Part shown: positions 25,650 through 36,843 of the stretch, piece after piece
How positions within the stretch are numbered: the first letter of the stretch is position 1
Layout of the letters: every line of letters begins with the position of its first letter
Source of the DNA: JACRAR01 sp041674385
GTDB lineage: Bacteria; Pseudomonadota; Gammaproteobacteria; Burkholderiales; Rhodocyclaceae
DNA: 64,000 bases
Assembly: GCA_041674385.1 (NCBI GenBank)
Contig: JBAYVU010000001.1
Location: 124,001-188,000 of the forward strand
Direction of reading: 5' to 3'
Made by a program: the position numbers and the translations under genes
Notes under the pieces: generated by a model
Databases searched by the model: none
What the model was told of the DNA's origin: nothing
Seen by the model: the letters and a program-made list of their open reading frames with translations, nothing else

Positions 25650-26884
25650 AGATTTATACCGTCGGCGGTGCGGTCCGGGACGAGTTGCTCGGGTTGAATG
25701 TGGTCGATTGCGACTACGTGGTGGTCGGCGCAACCCCCGAGGAAATGCTGGCGCAAGGCTTCCGTCCGGTGGGCAAGGATTTCCCGGTCTTCCTGCATCC
25801 TGCCACCCATGCGGAATACGCACTGGCGCGCACCGAGCGGAAAACCGCGCCGGGATACCACGGCTTTGTCTTCCACGCTGCACCGGAAGTGACGTTGGAA
25901 GAGGACTTGGCACGACGCGACCTGACCATCAATGCGATTGCCAAGGCCGAGGATGGCACGCTGATCGACCCGTTCGACGGCCGCGCCGACCTGGCGGCCA
26001 AACTGCTGCGCCACGTGTCGCCGGCCTTTGCCGAAGATCCGGTGCGCATCCTGCGGGTGGCGCGGTTTTCGGCCCGCTTCGCGGACTTCTCGGTTGCGCC
26101 CGAAACCCTTGGGCTGATGCGGTCGATGGTGGCCAACGGCGAGGTTGACCATCTGGTCGCAGAGCGCGTCTGGCAGGAACTCGCCAAAGGCCTCATGGAA
26201 GCGCACCCGTCGCGCATGTTTGCGACGCTGCGCGAATGCGGCGCGCTGGCGCGGCTGCTGCCGGAAGTCGAAGCGCTGTTCGGGGTCCCGCAACGCGCCG
26301 ACTATCATCCGGAAATCGACACCGGCGTCCATGTGATGATGGTGATCGACATGGCGGCTCGGCTCGGCCTGTCCCTGCCGGCGCGCTTTGCCGCGCTGAC
26401 GCATGATCTCGGCAAGGGCGCCACCCCGTCCGAGGTGCTGCCGCGGCATACCGGCCACGAATCGGTCAGTGCGGCGCTGCTTCGGCCATTCTGCGAAAGG
26501 TTCAGGGTGCCGTCGGAATGCCGCGATCTGGCGCATCTGGTGGCGATCTGCCACAGCGATATTCACCGCGTGGACCTGCTGCGGCCGGCAACCCTGGTGA
26601 ATACGCTGGAACGCTGCGACGCCTTGCGCCGGCCGGAACGCTTCGACGAACTGTTGGCCGCCTGCGAGTCCGATTATCGCGGCCGTCTCGGCCATGCTGA
26701 GCGCCCATATCCGCAGGCCGGGCTGTGGCGATCGGCACTGGCTGCGGCGCGTTCGATCAATGCCGGCGACATAGCGCGTTCATGCCGCGATCCGGCGCAG
26801 ATTGCCGAACGCATCCATGCGGCACGTGTCGCCGCGGTGAAACAGCTGGGTTTGCGGCAAGTGCAGGATCAGGCCGAGGAATAG
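25646..26884 (+). CDS. cca: Multifunctional CCA tRNA nucleotidyltransferase with HD domain
   Basis: 412-residue enzyme that builds or repairs the 3' CCA of tRNA. The nucleotidyltransferase core has GGAVRDELLG, the metal aspartates in VDCDYVVVGA, and RRDLTINAIA. The neck region follows with EDPVRILRVARFSARF. The C-terminal HD phosphohydrolase shows HVMMVIDMAARLG and LTHDLGKGATP, so the bacterial multifunctional type (phosphatase and 2',3'-cyclic phosphodiesterase) is expected. The start is an unusual TTG at 25646, fixed by the conserved KIYTVGGAVRDE beginning and overlapping the upstream stop by four bases. Confidence 0.96.
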   Translation: MKIYTVGGAVRDELLGLNVVDCDYVVVGATPEEMLAQGFRPVGKDFPVFLHPATHAEYALARTERKTAPGYHGFVFHAAPEVTLEEDLARRDLTINAIAKAEDGTLIDPFDGRADLAAKLLRHVSPAFAEDPVRILRVARFSARFADFSVAPETLGLMRSMVANGEVDHLVAERVWQELAKGLMEAHPSRMFATLRECGALARLLPEVEALFGVPQRADYHPEIDTGVHVMMVIDMAARLGLSLPARFAALTHDLGKGATPSEVLPRHTGHESVSAALLRPFCERFRVPSECRDLAHLVAICHSDIHRVDLLRPATLVNTLERCDALRRPERFDELLAACESDYRGRLGHAERPYPQAGLWRSALAAARSINAGDIARSCRDPAQIAERIHAARVAAVKQLGLRQVQDQAEE

Positions 26885-26889
26885 TCGAG

Positions 26890-27699
26890 GTGAGCGATTC
26901 CCGTTTCGCTGGGCTCGAGGTTCTGAGCAAGATTCCCGGCGGCAAGACGCCGGCCCATAACACACCGCTGCTGTTCATCCACGGCGCCTACACTGCCGCC
27001 TGGTGCTGGGAAGAACACTTTCTGCCCTGGTTCGCCAGCCGGGGTTATTCCAGCCATGCCTTGAGCCTGTCCGGCCACGGGGCCAGTCGCGGCCGCAAAC
27101 AGCTCGACAGCTTCTCCATCGGCGATTACGTCGACGATGTCGCCGAAGTGATCGCCGCGTTGCCGGCGCCGCCGGTGCTGATCGGTCATTCGATGGGCGG
27201 CTTCGTGGTGCAGAAGTATCTGGAGCGGCAGCCGGTTCCGGCGGCGGTGCTGATGTGCGCGGTGCCGCCGCAGGGACTCATGTCTTCGGCATTCGGGCTG
27301 ATGTTCCAGAAGCCGGGCATGATGAGCGAGCTGAACAAGCTGATGAGCGGCGGCCGCGTCGCCGTGGACACGCTGCGCGAGGCGCTGTTCGCCCAGCCGG
27401 TGAGCGATGTCGACCTGCAACGCTACTTCGGTAACGCCCAGCCCGAGTCGCACCGCGCCATCTGGGACATGACGCTGTTCAACCTGCCGCATCCCTCGCG
27501 CGTGAAAGACACGCCGCTGCTGGTATTGGGCGCGGAGCTCGACCACCTGATCCCGGCCTCGCTGGTGACCATGACCGCACACACCTACGGCGTCGAAGCC
27601 GAAATATTCCCTGCGATGGGCCACGGCCTGATGCTGGAGCGCGACTGGCAGAGCGTGGCGGAGCGCATCCGCAATTGGCTGGACGAAAAGGAGATATAA
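26890..27699 (+). CDS. Alpha/beta hydrolase
   Basis: 269-residue cytoplasmic alpha/beta-hydrolase fold enzyme. The nucleophile elbow is LIGHSMGGFVV (Ser101), the oxyanion/HG motif is LFIHGAYTAAWCW, the acidic residue is probably in GAELDHLIPASLV, and the catalytic histidine in AMGHGLMLERDW. The substrate is unknown; esterase or lipase-like activity is plausible. The start is GTG at 26890, preceded at nine bases by GAGGA. It follows cca after five bases and abuts the DUF1840 gene, so the three are probably one transcript. Confidence 0.87.
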   Translation: MSDSRFAGLEVLSKIPGGKTPAHNTPLLFIHGAYTAAWCWEEHFLPWFASRGYSSHALSLSGHGASRGRKQLDSFSIGDYVDDVAEVIAALPAPPVLIGHSMGGFVVQKYLERQPVPAAVLMCAVPPQGLMSSAFGLMFQKPGMMSELNKLMSGGRVAVDTLREALFAQPVSDVDLQRYFGNAQPESHRAIWDMTLFNLPHPSRVKDTPLLVLGAELDHLIPASLVTMTAHTYGVEAEIFPAMGHGLMLERDWQSVAERIRNWLDEKEI

Positions 27700-28032
27700 A
27701 TGATTGTCATATTCCAGTCGCAAGCCGCCGGCGACGTCATCATGTTCGGTGACGTGGCGTACAAGCTGATGGAGATCATCGGCAAGGAACCGGGCCCGAA
27801 AGGCATCGTCACGGCCGAGCAGCTGCCCGAGGCGATCGCCCAGCTCAGGGCCGCCATCGCCCGCGACAAGGCGGCATACGCCGGACTCAGCGAGGACGAT
27901 CGGCCGCAGACCGAGGAGGTTCCCGACGGCGGCAAGCGCGCCTTCGTCAGCCTGACTCAGCGCGCCGTACCGCTGATCGAGTTGATGGAATGGTCGTTGA
28001 AGAAGAAACTGCCGGTGGTCTGGGGGGTGTAG
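27700..28032 (+). CDS. DUF1840 family protein
   Basis: 110-residue soluble acidic protein, the size and pattern of DUF1840: it begins IVIFQSQAAGDVIMFGDVA and ends with TQRAVPLIELMEWSLKKKLPVVWGV. No catalytic motif or membrane segment is visible and the function is unknown. ATG at 27700 directly follows the hydrolase stop, with AGGAG upstream. It converges with the MarR gene, 15 bases away. Confidence 0.85.
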   Translation: MIVIFQSQAAGDVIMFGDVAYKLMEIIGKEPGPKGIVTAEQLPEAIAQLRAAIARDKAAYAGLSEDDRPQTEEVPDGGKRAFVSLTQRAVPLIELMEWSLKKKLPVVWGV

Positions 28033-28047
28033 CGGTTCAGGGCCAAG

Positions 28048-28467
28048 CTACCAGCCGGGCAGATCGAACTCGTCCTTGAGCAATTTCAGTTCGGACTGAT
28101 GCAGAAGGGCAATTTTTTCGAGCAACTTTTCCCCCTTCGGCAACAAGTGAATTTCCACCTTGCGGCGGTCTTCACTGCCCGGGCGGCGTTCGACCAGTCC
28201 CATCTTTTCACACCGATCGACCAGAGCGACAACCCCGTGATGCTTGGATTGCAGTTGCTCGGCAAGTTCGCCGATGGTGGCCCATTCGTTCCCCGAGGCG
28301 CCCTTGACCTGGAGCAGCAACTGGTATTGCAGGGGGGTTGCCCCAAGCTCCTGGCACAAGGACTCGCTGATCCGAAGAAAACGGCGTAGCCGATATCGAA
28401 AATGGGCCAGGCGTTGGTAGTCGCTCTTATCGAGCGACCGCTGAGGTTTCGATTGGTTTCTTGACAT
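28048..28467 (-). CDS. MarR-family transcriptional regulator
   Basis: 139-residue winged-helix regulator from ATG 28467. The DNA-binding region is WATIGELAEQLQSKHHGVVALVDRCEKMGLVERRPGSEDRRK with the usual DRR wing, flanked by dimerisation helices. Extension to a TTG at 28479 is possible, but that start would lie at or next to the predicted transcription start from TATAAT (28493-28488, minus strand). Divergent from a membrane-protein gene with a 21-bp palindrome between them, so it very likely represses itself and perhaps the neighbour. Ligand unknown. Confidence 0.88.
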   Translation of the reverse strand: MSRNQSKPQRSLDKSDYQRLAHFRYRLRRFLRISESLCQELGATPLQYQLLLQVKGASGNEWATIGELAEQLQSKHHGVVALVDRCEKMGLVERRPGSEDRRKVEIHLLPKGEKLLEKIALLHQSELKLLKDEFDLPGW

Positions 28468-28488
28468 GACGGCGTTCAAGCGTCTATA

Positions 28489-28509
28489 TTATATCATGGC
28501 ATGATATAA
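28489..28509. promoter_or_regulatory. MarR-type operator in the divergent intergenic region
   Basis: A perfect inverted repeat: TTATATCATG at 28489-28498 and CATGATATAA at 28500-28509 around one central base. It overlaps the minus-strand -10 TATAAT (28493-28488) of the MarR gene and lies 64 bases upstream of the divergent membrane-protein ATG. Arm length and AT-rich sequence are typical of MarR dimers. Confidence 0.7.
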
Positions 28510-28572
28510 ATAGTCGCGACCATGTCATGGCTTAATCCGAGGCGATGCCTCTTTTCATAAAGGAACATTATC

Positions 28573-29136
28573 ATGACCTTCTCTTCGATCTCCCGAATGG
28601 CTTTCTCTCCGGAAGCTGCCTGGCCCGATCTGGAACGAGTCGATTCGACGGCCGTCAAAACTTTCTCCTTTCTTGTCGTTCCGCTCTCGCTGCTGCCTCC
28701 AGCCATGATCTTTTGGGCTGGCAGCCATCATGGCGATGCCTTTGTCGAGGGCCTGAGCAGCAAACCCTGGGCATTGATCGCCGCGATTTTCTTTCTCTGC
28801 GAAATAGTTTCGGTATCTTCGATGGGCTGGCTCATCAAGCAGGTGGCTCACGTCTGGAAAGTGCAGGTCAGTTATCGCAACGCTTATATCCTGGCGGCGA
28901 TTGCAGCCATCCCGCTGTGGGTTTCATCGCTGGGGTTGTTCGTGGCGAGCATGGCATTCAATATTGCCTTATCGATAGTGGCACTGATCTTTTCCTTCGC
29001 CCTTCTCTTGCAAGGCGTACGATCCTTCTGCAAGATCAACGAGTACAACATAGACGTCGCCTTGGCCATTACCCGGCTGGTGTTTGGTGCAGGTCTTGGG
29101 GCTTGGGGGTTCATGCTGTTGCTGCTCATCATTTAA
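28573..29136 (+). CDS. Integral membrane protein, Yip1-like
   Basis: 187-residue protein with about five hydrophobic helices (roughly residues 30-48, 65-90, 105-125, 127-148 and 165-187), pattern and size like bacterial Yip1/DUF1282 membrane proteins. Segments include FSFLVVPLSLLPPAMIFW and AYILAAIAAIPLWVSSLGLF. AGGAA precedes the ATG at 28573 by seven bases. Transcribed away from the MarR gene, so it is the best candidate target of that regulator. The Yip1 assignment is by pattern; function is unknown. Confidence 0.65.
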   Translation: MTFSSISRMAFSPEAAWPDLERVDSTAVKTFSFLVVPLSLLPPAMIFWAGSHHGDAFVEGLSSKPWALIAAIFFLCEIVSVSSMGWLIKQVAHVWKVQVSYRNAYILAAIAAIPLWVSSLGLFVASMAFNIALSIVALIFSFALLLQGVRSFCKINEYNIDVALAITRLVFGAGLGAWGFMLLLLII

Positions 29137-29201
29137 AGTTTCAAGGCAAGAGGCAAAACCTAGGTCTCGACAAGGCCGATAGCTTGAGGGCCGAATACTG
29201 A

Positions 29202-32867
<3,666 letters not shown>

Positions 32868-32976
32868 GGGTAGGGCAGGATGACGTGGGCGTCGATTTTA
32901 TCATGCGCCATCAGGCAACTTGGCACATCCGGCTTGGCATATAATCGTTTCCCCGACCGCCCGGTAGGACAATATC

Positions 32977-33363
32977 ATGAGACATCTGACGCCCAAGGAA
33001 GCCCATCAATTGCTCCATGACGATCCGCTGGCGCTGCTCATCGACGTGCGCAGCGAAATGGAATTCCTGTTCGTCGGCCATCCGGTCGGCGCCATCATGA
33101 TTCCCTGGAACGACGGACCGGACTGGGAAATCAATCCGCACTTCGTGGCGCACGTCAAAAAGGCCGCCAGCGTCGATCGTCCCATCGTCCTGATCTGCCG
33201 CAGCGGCAACCGTTCCAAAGACGCCGGGGCGGCGTTGGAACAGGCCGGTTTCACCGCGGTCTGCAATGTGCTGCACGGTTTCGAAGGCGAACTCGACGAT
33301 CACCATATGCGCGGCAGACTGGCGGGTTGGCGTTTCGACGGTCTGCCTTGGGAGCAGTGCTAG
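32977..33363 (+). CDS. Single-domain rhodanese-like protein
   Basis: 128-residue cytoplasmic rhodanese domain. The active-site loop is LICRSGNRSKDAG, with Cys74 as the persulfide-forming residue, preceded by LLIDVRSEMEFLFVGHPVGA. It may carry sulfane sulfur or detoxify cyanide; its acceptor is unknown. It stands alone, divergent from metH and convergent with the HDOD gene. Confidence 0.9.
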   Translation: MRHLTPKEAHQLLHDDPLALLIDVRSEMEFLFVGHPVGAIMIPWNDGPDWEINPHFVAHVKKAASVDRPIVLICRSGNRSKDAGAALEQAGFTAVCNVLHGFEGELDDHHMRGRLAGWRFDGLPWEQC

Positions 33364-33390
33364 GAGCAACGTAGGGTTTACCCGGCGGGG

Positions 33391-34269
33391 CTATGCATCG
33401 CTGGCGATGATAGGGGCGCTTTCTTCGTAGAGACGATCCAGCCTCTCGGCGGAGATGTCGAGCAGTTGCAGGCAGACGTCGCCAGCCTTTATCCACTCCT
33501 GGGTTTGGCTTAAGCCGGTATGGTGCTGGAACAGATGCTCGGCCAGTTGGACGGTTGCGATCAGTCCCAGCGTTGCGACCGGCAGCTGGGCGGAACAAGC
33601 CTGTTCCTGCAAAGCCCGGTAATCGTGATGATAGCGGATCGCCAGACAGGTTTCCTCGGGCAGCCGCCAACTCTGTGCCAGAAGATAGCCGATCACCACG
33701 TGGTTGGTCGGGCAGTGCCTATCCTCCACCAGGGTGAAATCGACTTCCTTCGATTCGTTGGCGGTCTTCAGGACTTCATGGTAACGGGGGAAGCGGTTCA
33801 TCATCACGGGGATTCCGCAGTCGCGGAACAAGCCGAAGGTATAAGCTTCGTCGGCGCGTATGCGGATGCCGTGCTCGGGATGCTGCGCCAGCCAACCCGA
33901 CAGCCGCGAAATGCAGGCCGATGCATCCCAGAAGCGTTCAAGTATGAGGGAAGAAGGAAATAGTTTTCGCAACACCAGTCCGGCGACGGCCCGGCTGGCA
34001 ACGTCCAGGCCGAGCATCAGCAGCGTCTCGCGCACCGAACGGACGCGGCGACGGAATCCGAAGTAGGGGGAATTTGCCGTCGAGATCAAGCCGGCTGCGA
34101 GCGCCACATCGGAGCCAATGAGATTGGAGAGGTGCATCAGGTCTGGTTCATCCCTGTGCATCTCGGTATTGATGCGGTCGAGGATCGCCGGACAGGGCGG
34201 GATGCCGATATCGCGCACGGCGTTTTCGAGCATCGCATCGACGGCCGAGAGTTTCGTCACGGCGGTCAT
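33391..34269 (-). CDS. HDOD domain protein
   Basis: 292-residue cytoplasmic protein made almost wholly of an HDOD domain: IPPCPAILDRINTEMHRDEPD, AAGLISTANSPYFGFRRRVRSV and a late YHHDYRAL. The metal-binding HD residues of catalytic HD proteins are not fully kept, as is normal for HDOD, so it is likely a signalling or scaffold protein. It lies 45 bases downstream of the NarL-type regulator gene on the same strand and may be an output or partner of that two-component system. This is the second HDOD protein in the window. Confidence 0.87.
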   Translation of the reverse strand: MTAVTKLSAVDAMLENAVRDIGIPPCPAILDRINTEMHRDEPDLMHLSNLIGSDVALAAGLISTANSPYFGFRRRVRSVRETLLMLGLDVASRAVAGLVLRKLFPSSLILERFWDASACISRLSGWLAQHPEHGIRIRADEAYTFGLFRDCGIPVMMNRFPRYHEVLKTANESKEVDFTLVEDRHCPTNHVVIGYLLAQSWRLPEETCLAIRYHHDYRALQEQACSAQLPVATLGLIATVQLAEHLFQHHTGLSQTQEWIKAGDVCLQLLDISAERLDRLYEESAPIIASDA

Positions 34270-34314
34270 GCGAGACTCGTCTCGTCGATCGGGAAATGCG
34301 GACCAATGGCCATG

Positions 34315-34944
34315 TTACTGTTCGAACAGTTTGTGCTGGGTTGCATAGCGTATCAGGTCGGCATTGTTGTCGATATTCAACTTCTGCATCAGACGTACCT
34401 TATGGGAACTGATGGTCTTCGGACTCAAGTGCAGCCGATCGGCAATGTCGCCGAGCGGCCGGCCGGCGGCGATCATGCCCAGCACCTGAAGCTCTCTGGC
34501 GGTCAATAGATCGCCCGGTTCGTCGCTGCTCCGGTCATCGAACACCAGGTTGTTGACCAGTGAAGGATCGATGTACTTTTCTCCTTCGGCAAGCTTGTGG
34601 ATCGCCACGAACAGCACTTCGGGAAGACTCCCCTTGGCCACATAGCCGGAGGCGCCGGCTTTCAGCGCCTGGGTGACAACCTGTTTCTCGATATGCATGG
34701 ACAGTACCAGCACGGGCAATGAGGGTCTTTCCCTGGAGAGACGCTCGATCAGTTCGATGCCGCTCAAGCCGGGCATGGTCATGTCCAGCAGCAGCACATC
34801 GAACGCGGTGCCTTGGCACAGGGCCTGAAGTTCGGAGAAATTCCCCGCTTCACCCACGACCTTGATATCCGCGGTCGTCGCCATGATCTGTTTCAGACCT
34901 TCGCGAACGATGGCGTGGTCGTCGGCCAGGACTATCTTGATCAT
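34315..34944 (-). CDS. NarL/FixJ-family response regulator
   Basis: 209-residue regulator with a receiver domain (residues 1-120; acidic pair in VLADDHAIVREG, phosphoacceptor Asp54 in LLLDMTMPG, lysine in SGYVAKGSLPE) and a LuxR-type helix-turn-helix (about 145-205; LTARELQVLGMIAAGRPLGDIADRLHLS with KTISSHKVRLMQKL). Its start overlaps the stop of the histidine kinase gene by four bases, so the two form a cognate pair. Target genes are unknown; the HDOD gene directly downstream and the PilZ gene beyond the kinase are nearby candidates. Confidence 0.93.
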   Translation of the reverse strand: MIKIVLADDHAIVREGLKQIMATTADIKVVGEAGNFSELQALCQGTAFDVLLLDMTMPGLSGIELIERLSRERPSLPVLVLSMHIEKQVVTQALKAGASGYVAKGSLPEVLFVAIHKLAEGEKYIDPSLVNNLVFDDRSSDEPGDLLTARELQVLGMIAAGRPLGDIADRLHLSPKTISSHKVRLMQKLNIDNNADLIRYATQHKLFEQ

Positions 34945-36071
34945 GACTTCGCCTGAATCGGGAAAGGCAGATTGATCGTCACGGTCGTGCCTTTTCCGGG
35001 CATGCTGTCGATGTGGAGCCGGCCGCCCAAGGCCAGCACTCGCTCGCGCATGCCGAGAAGACCAAAGCCGTGCTCTTCGCGCACTCTCGCCGGGTCAAAG
35101 CCCCTGCCGTTGTCGCGCACCAGAAGCTGGAGATGCCGTTTGTCGCATTGCAGCGAGATATCGACTTCGGTGGCCTGGGCGTGGCGGGACACATTGGTCA
35201 GCGATTCCTGCACCACGCGGAAGACTGTGGTTGCCACGACGTCGTCAAGTTCGACCTCGGCACCGCTTGTCTCGACCCTGCAACGGGTATCCCAGCGATG
35301 ACTGAAGTCTTCAGCCAGCCAATCGATGGCATGGACCAGACCGAGATCGAGGGCGGCGGGACGAAGATTGCTTGCGACGTGGCGAACGACGTCGATGGTG
35401 TCTTCCACCAGCGTATGCAGTTCCTCCATTTTCCCTTGCAAGGCCGGGTCGGCGCCATAGCGCAGGCGCAGATTGGATAGTCCCATCTGCATCGCGATCA
35501 GTTTCTGGCCCAGTTCGTCATGCACCTCTCTGGCGATGCGTTTTCTCTCGTCCTCAAGCAGATGCTCCTGGTATGCCGATAGAGAACGCAGCTGCTCCCG
35601 GGTCTTTTCCAGGGCAACCTCGAATTCCTTGTGCTTGCTGATGTCGCGCAAGCCGAAGATGCGGCAGTGGAAGTTGTCGGCATCATCTTTGATGTTGGTG
35701 ATATCGATCTGCACCGGAAATGTGTGGCCGTCCTTATGCACATGCAATGAGTCGAACTGGTAATTGTTGCGCACCTCGCCCAGCACCATATGCCCCTGGG
35801 CTTCGGTCAGCGACTCGGGCGCTGTCAAATCGAGAATCGACTTCCCGGTGATTTCCTCCAGGGTGTAGCCATGCATGCGGGCGAAAGCGGGGTTGGCTTC
35901 CTTAATGCCTCCGCTTCCCGTGCCATCGACGAGAAGTCCCCAATTGACGCGCAGGAATATCTGTTGCCAATTTCGCAAGGCGTACCCTATCTGTCTTCCA
36001 TTCGTGATTGCGCCGATTATCCGCCCACTCGACGAGGGCGATTTCTCGGTTATTTCATCAAAGCAGCGCAT
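34941..36071 (-). CDS. PAS-domain sensor histidine kinase, NarX/DegS type (HisKA_3)
   Basis: 376 residues from ATG 36071. A PAS domain (about 33-150; VNWGLLVDGTGSGGIKEANP and FARMHGYTLEEITGKSILDL) is followed by a HisKA_3 dimerisation domain with His184 in RIAREVHDELGQKL, and a HATPase domain with VVQESLTNVSRHAQA and DNGRGFDPARVREEHGFGL. No transmembrane segment is seen, so sensing is probably cytoplasmic, for example by a PAS ligand. The start is uncertain: the frame is open to 36281 and ATGs at 36107 and 36173 are alternatives; sequence before about residue 25 looks non-conserved. Partner of the regulator that follows. Confidence 0.85.
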   Translation of the reverse strand: MRCFDEITEKSPSSSGRIIGAITNGRQIGYALRNWQQIFLRVNWGLLVDGTGSGGIKEANPAFARMHGYTLEEITGKSILDLTAPESLTEAQGHMVLGEVRNNYQFDSLHVHKDGHTFPVQIDITNIKDDADNFHCRIFGLRDISKHKEFEVALEKTREQLRSLSAYQEHLLEDERKRIAREVHDELGQKLIAMQMGLSNLRLRYGADPALQGKMEELHTLVEDTIDVVRHVASNLRPAALDLGLVHAIDWLAEDFSHRWDTRCRVETSGAEVELDDVVATTVFRVVQESLTNVSRHAQATEVDISLQCDKRHLQLLVRDNGRGFDPARVREEHGFGLLGMRERVLALGGRLHIDSMPGKGTTVTINLPFPIQAKS

Positions 36072-36421
36072 CGTCCCACTCGAAAAACCACTGCCTTTTA
36101 CACGCATGAAGGGAGCGTGGGACAGCCGACTGCGAATACCCGCAATCTTAACGTAAGCATCAGCAATCCGCATGCTTTGAGTCTTTGCTCGACGCCGCCG
36201 ATCATCCGGCGTTGTCGGCGTTAAGGTGATTTTGCGACGGCCGACGACTCTCCTCGCATTTCCGTAAACCTTTGGTAACAAGGCATTACGTTCAACGGCC
36301 AGGATTCTTCAATATCCCGCGTTAAGGATATCCTGGGATATGGCGGGACATCCTGAATTTAAAATCAGCAATCCCTCGCAGACAGATATTCTTCCGTTCA
36401 CGATAATTCTCCACACGATTG
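36072..36421. other. Divergent intergenic region between the sensor kinase and the PilZ gene
   Basis: About 350 bases, less G+C-rich than the flanks. The kinase reading frame stays open through most of it without a recognisable product. The only clear structure is the set of overlapping inverted repeats at 36312-36348, described separately. No good -35/-10 pair was identified on either strand. Confidence 0.4.
36312..36348. repeat. Overlapping inverted repeats with mutually exclusive pairings
   Basis: ATATCCC at 36312-36318 can pair with GGGATAT at 36335-36341. TCCCGC at 36315-36320 can pair instead with GCGGGA at 36343-36348. AGGATATCCT at 36325-36334 is itself a perfect palindrome in the loop. 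The two outer pairings share bases, so they exclude each other. It could be a multi-site protein operator for one of the divergent genes or an RNA switch; sequence alone does not decide. Confidence 0.45.
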
Positions 36422-36838
36422 ATGAGACAGCACGGCTTAGCAGACATGACATCCATTAATTTTCGTGATGCCGAACGCCATCGGGTAGGCTGGGAAATAA
36501 CGATGGTCTTTGGAGAGGAAGAGCAAATGCCTGCGTATCGCGGCAGGACGCACGACCTGTCGTTTGGCGGCACGGGTTTGCTGACTGACGCGAATCTGTT
36601 TACCTTGTCCCCGGTCGTCATCCTGCTGGCGCCTGCCCCCTCGGGTGAGAATTACCCGCAGCAAGCCATCGAAATCACGGCACGCCAGGTCTTTTGCGTG
36701 CATTCGGGAAAGCTGCCCCGTTTCCGCCTTGGCTTCCAGTTCACCCATTTCAAGGGCGATGGCCTGAAACTAATCAAGGAGAGTCTGGCGCATCACCAGG
36801 CCTCCCGGAGACGCATGCTCGGCAGCCACCTCTCCTGA
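36422..36838 (+). CDS. PilZ-domain protein (cyclic di-GMP binding)
   Basis: 138-residue cytoplasmic protein consisting of a PilZ domain. The two cyclic di-GMP-binding motifs are present: RDAER (RxxxR) near the N terminus and DLSFGG (DxSxxG) about 30 residues later, followed by the strand pattern ending FRLGFQFTHF. It should therefore bind cyclic di-GMP and relay it to an unknown target. ATG at 36422 is used; ATG at 36446 would leave the motifs intact and is equally possible. Neither has a clear ribosome site. Converges with the MFS gene five bases away. Confidence 0.87.
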   Translation: MRQHGLADMTSINFRDAERHRVGWEITMVFGEEEQMPAYRGRTHDLSFGGTGLLTDANLFTLSPVVILLAPAPSGENYPQQAIEITARQVFCVHSGKLPRFRLGFQFTHFKGDGLKLIKESLAHHQASRRRMLGSHLS

Positions 36839-36843
36839 AGTGA

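Noticed and set aside
32868..32976. Cobalamin riboswitch ahead of metH
   Set aside because: The divergent gap is only 109 bases and shows no B12-box-like sequence or large stem set.
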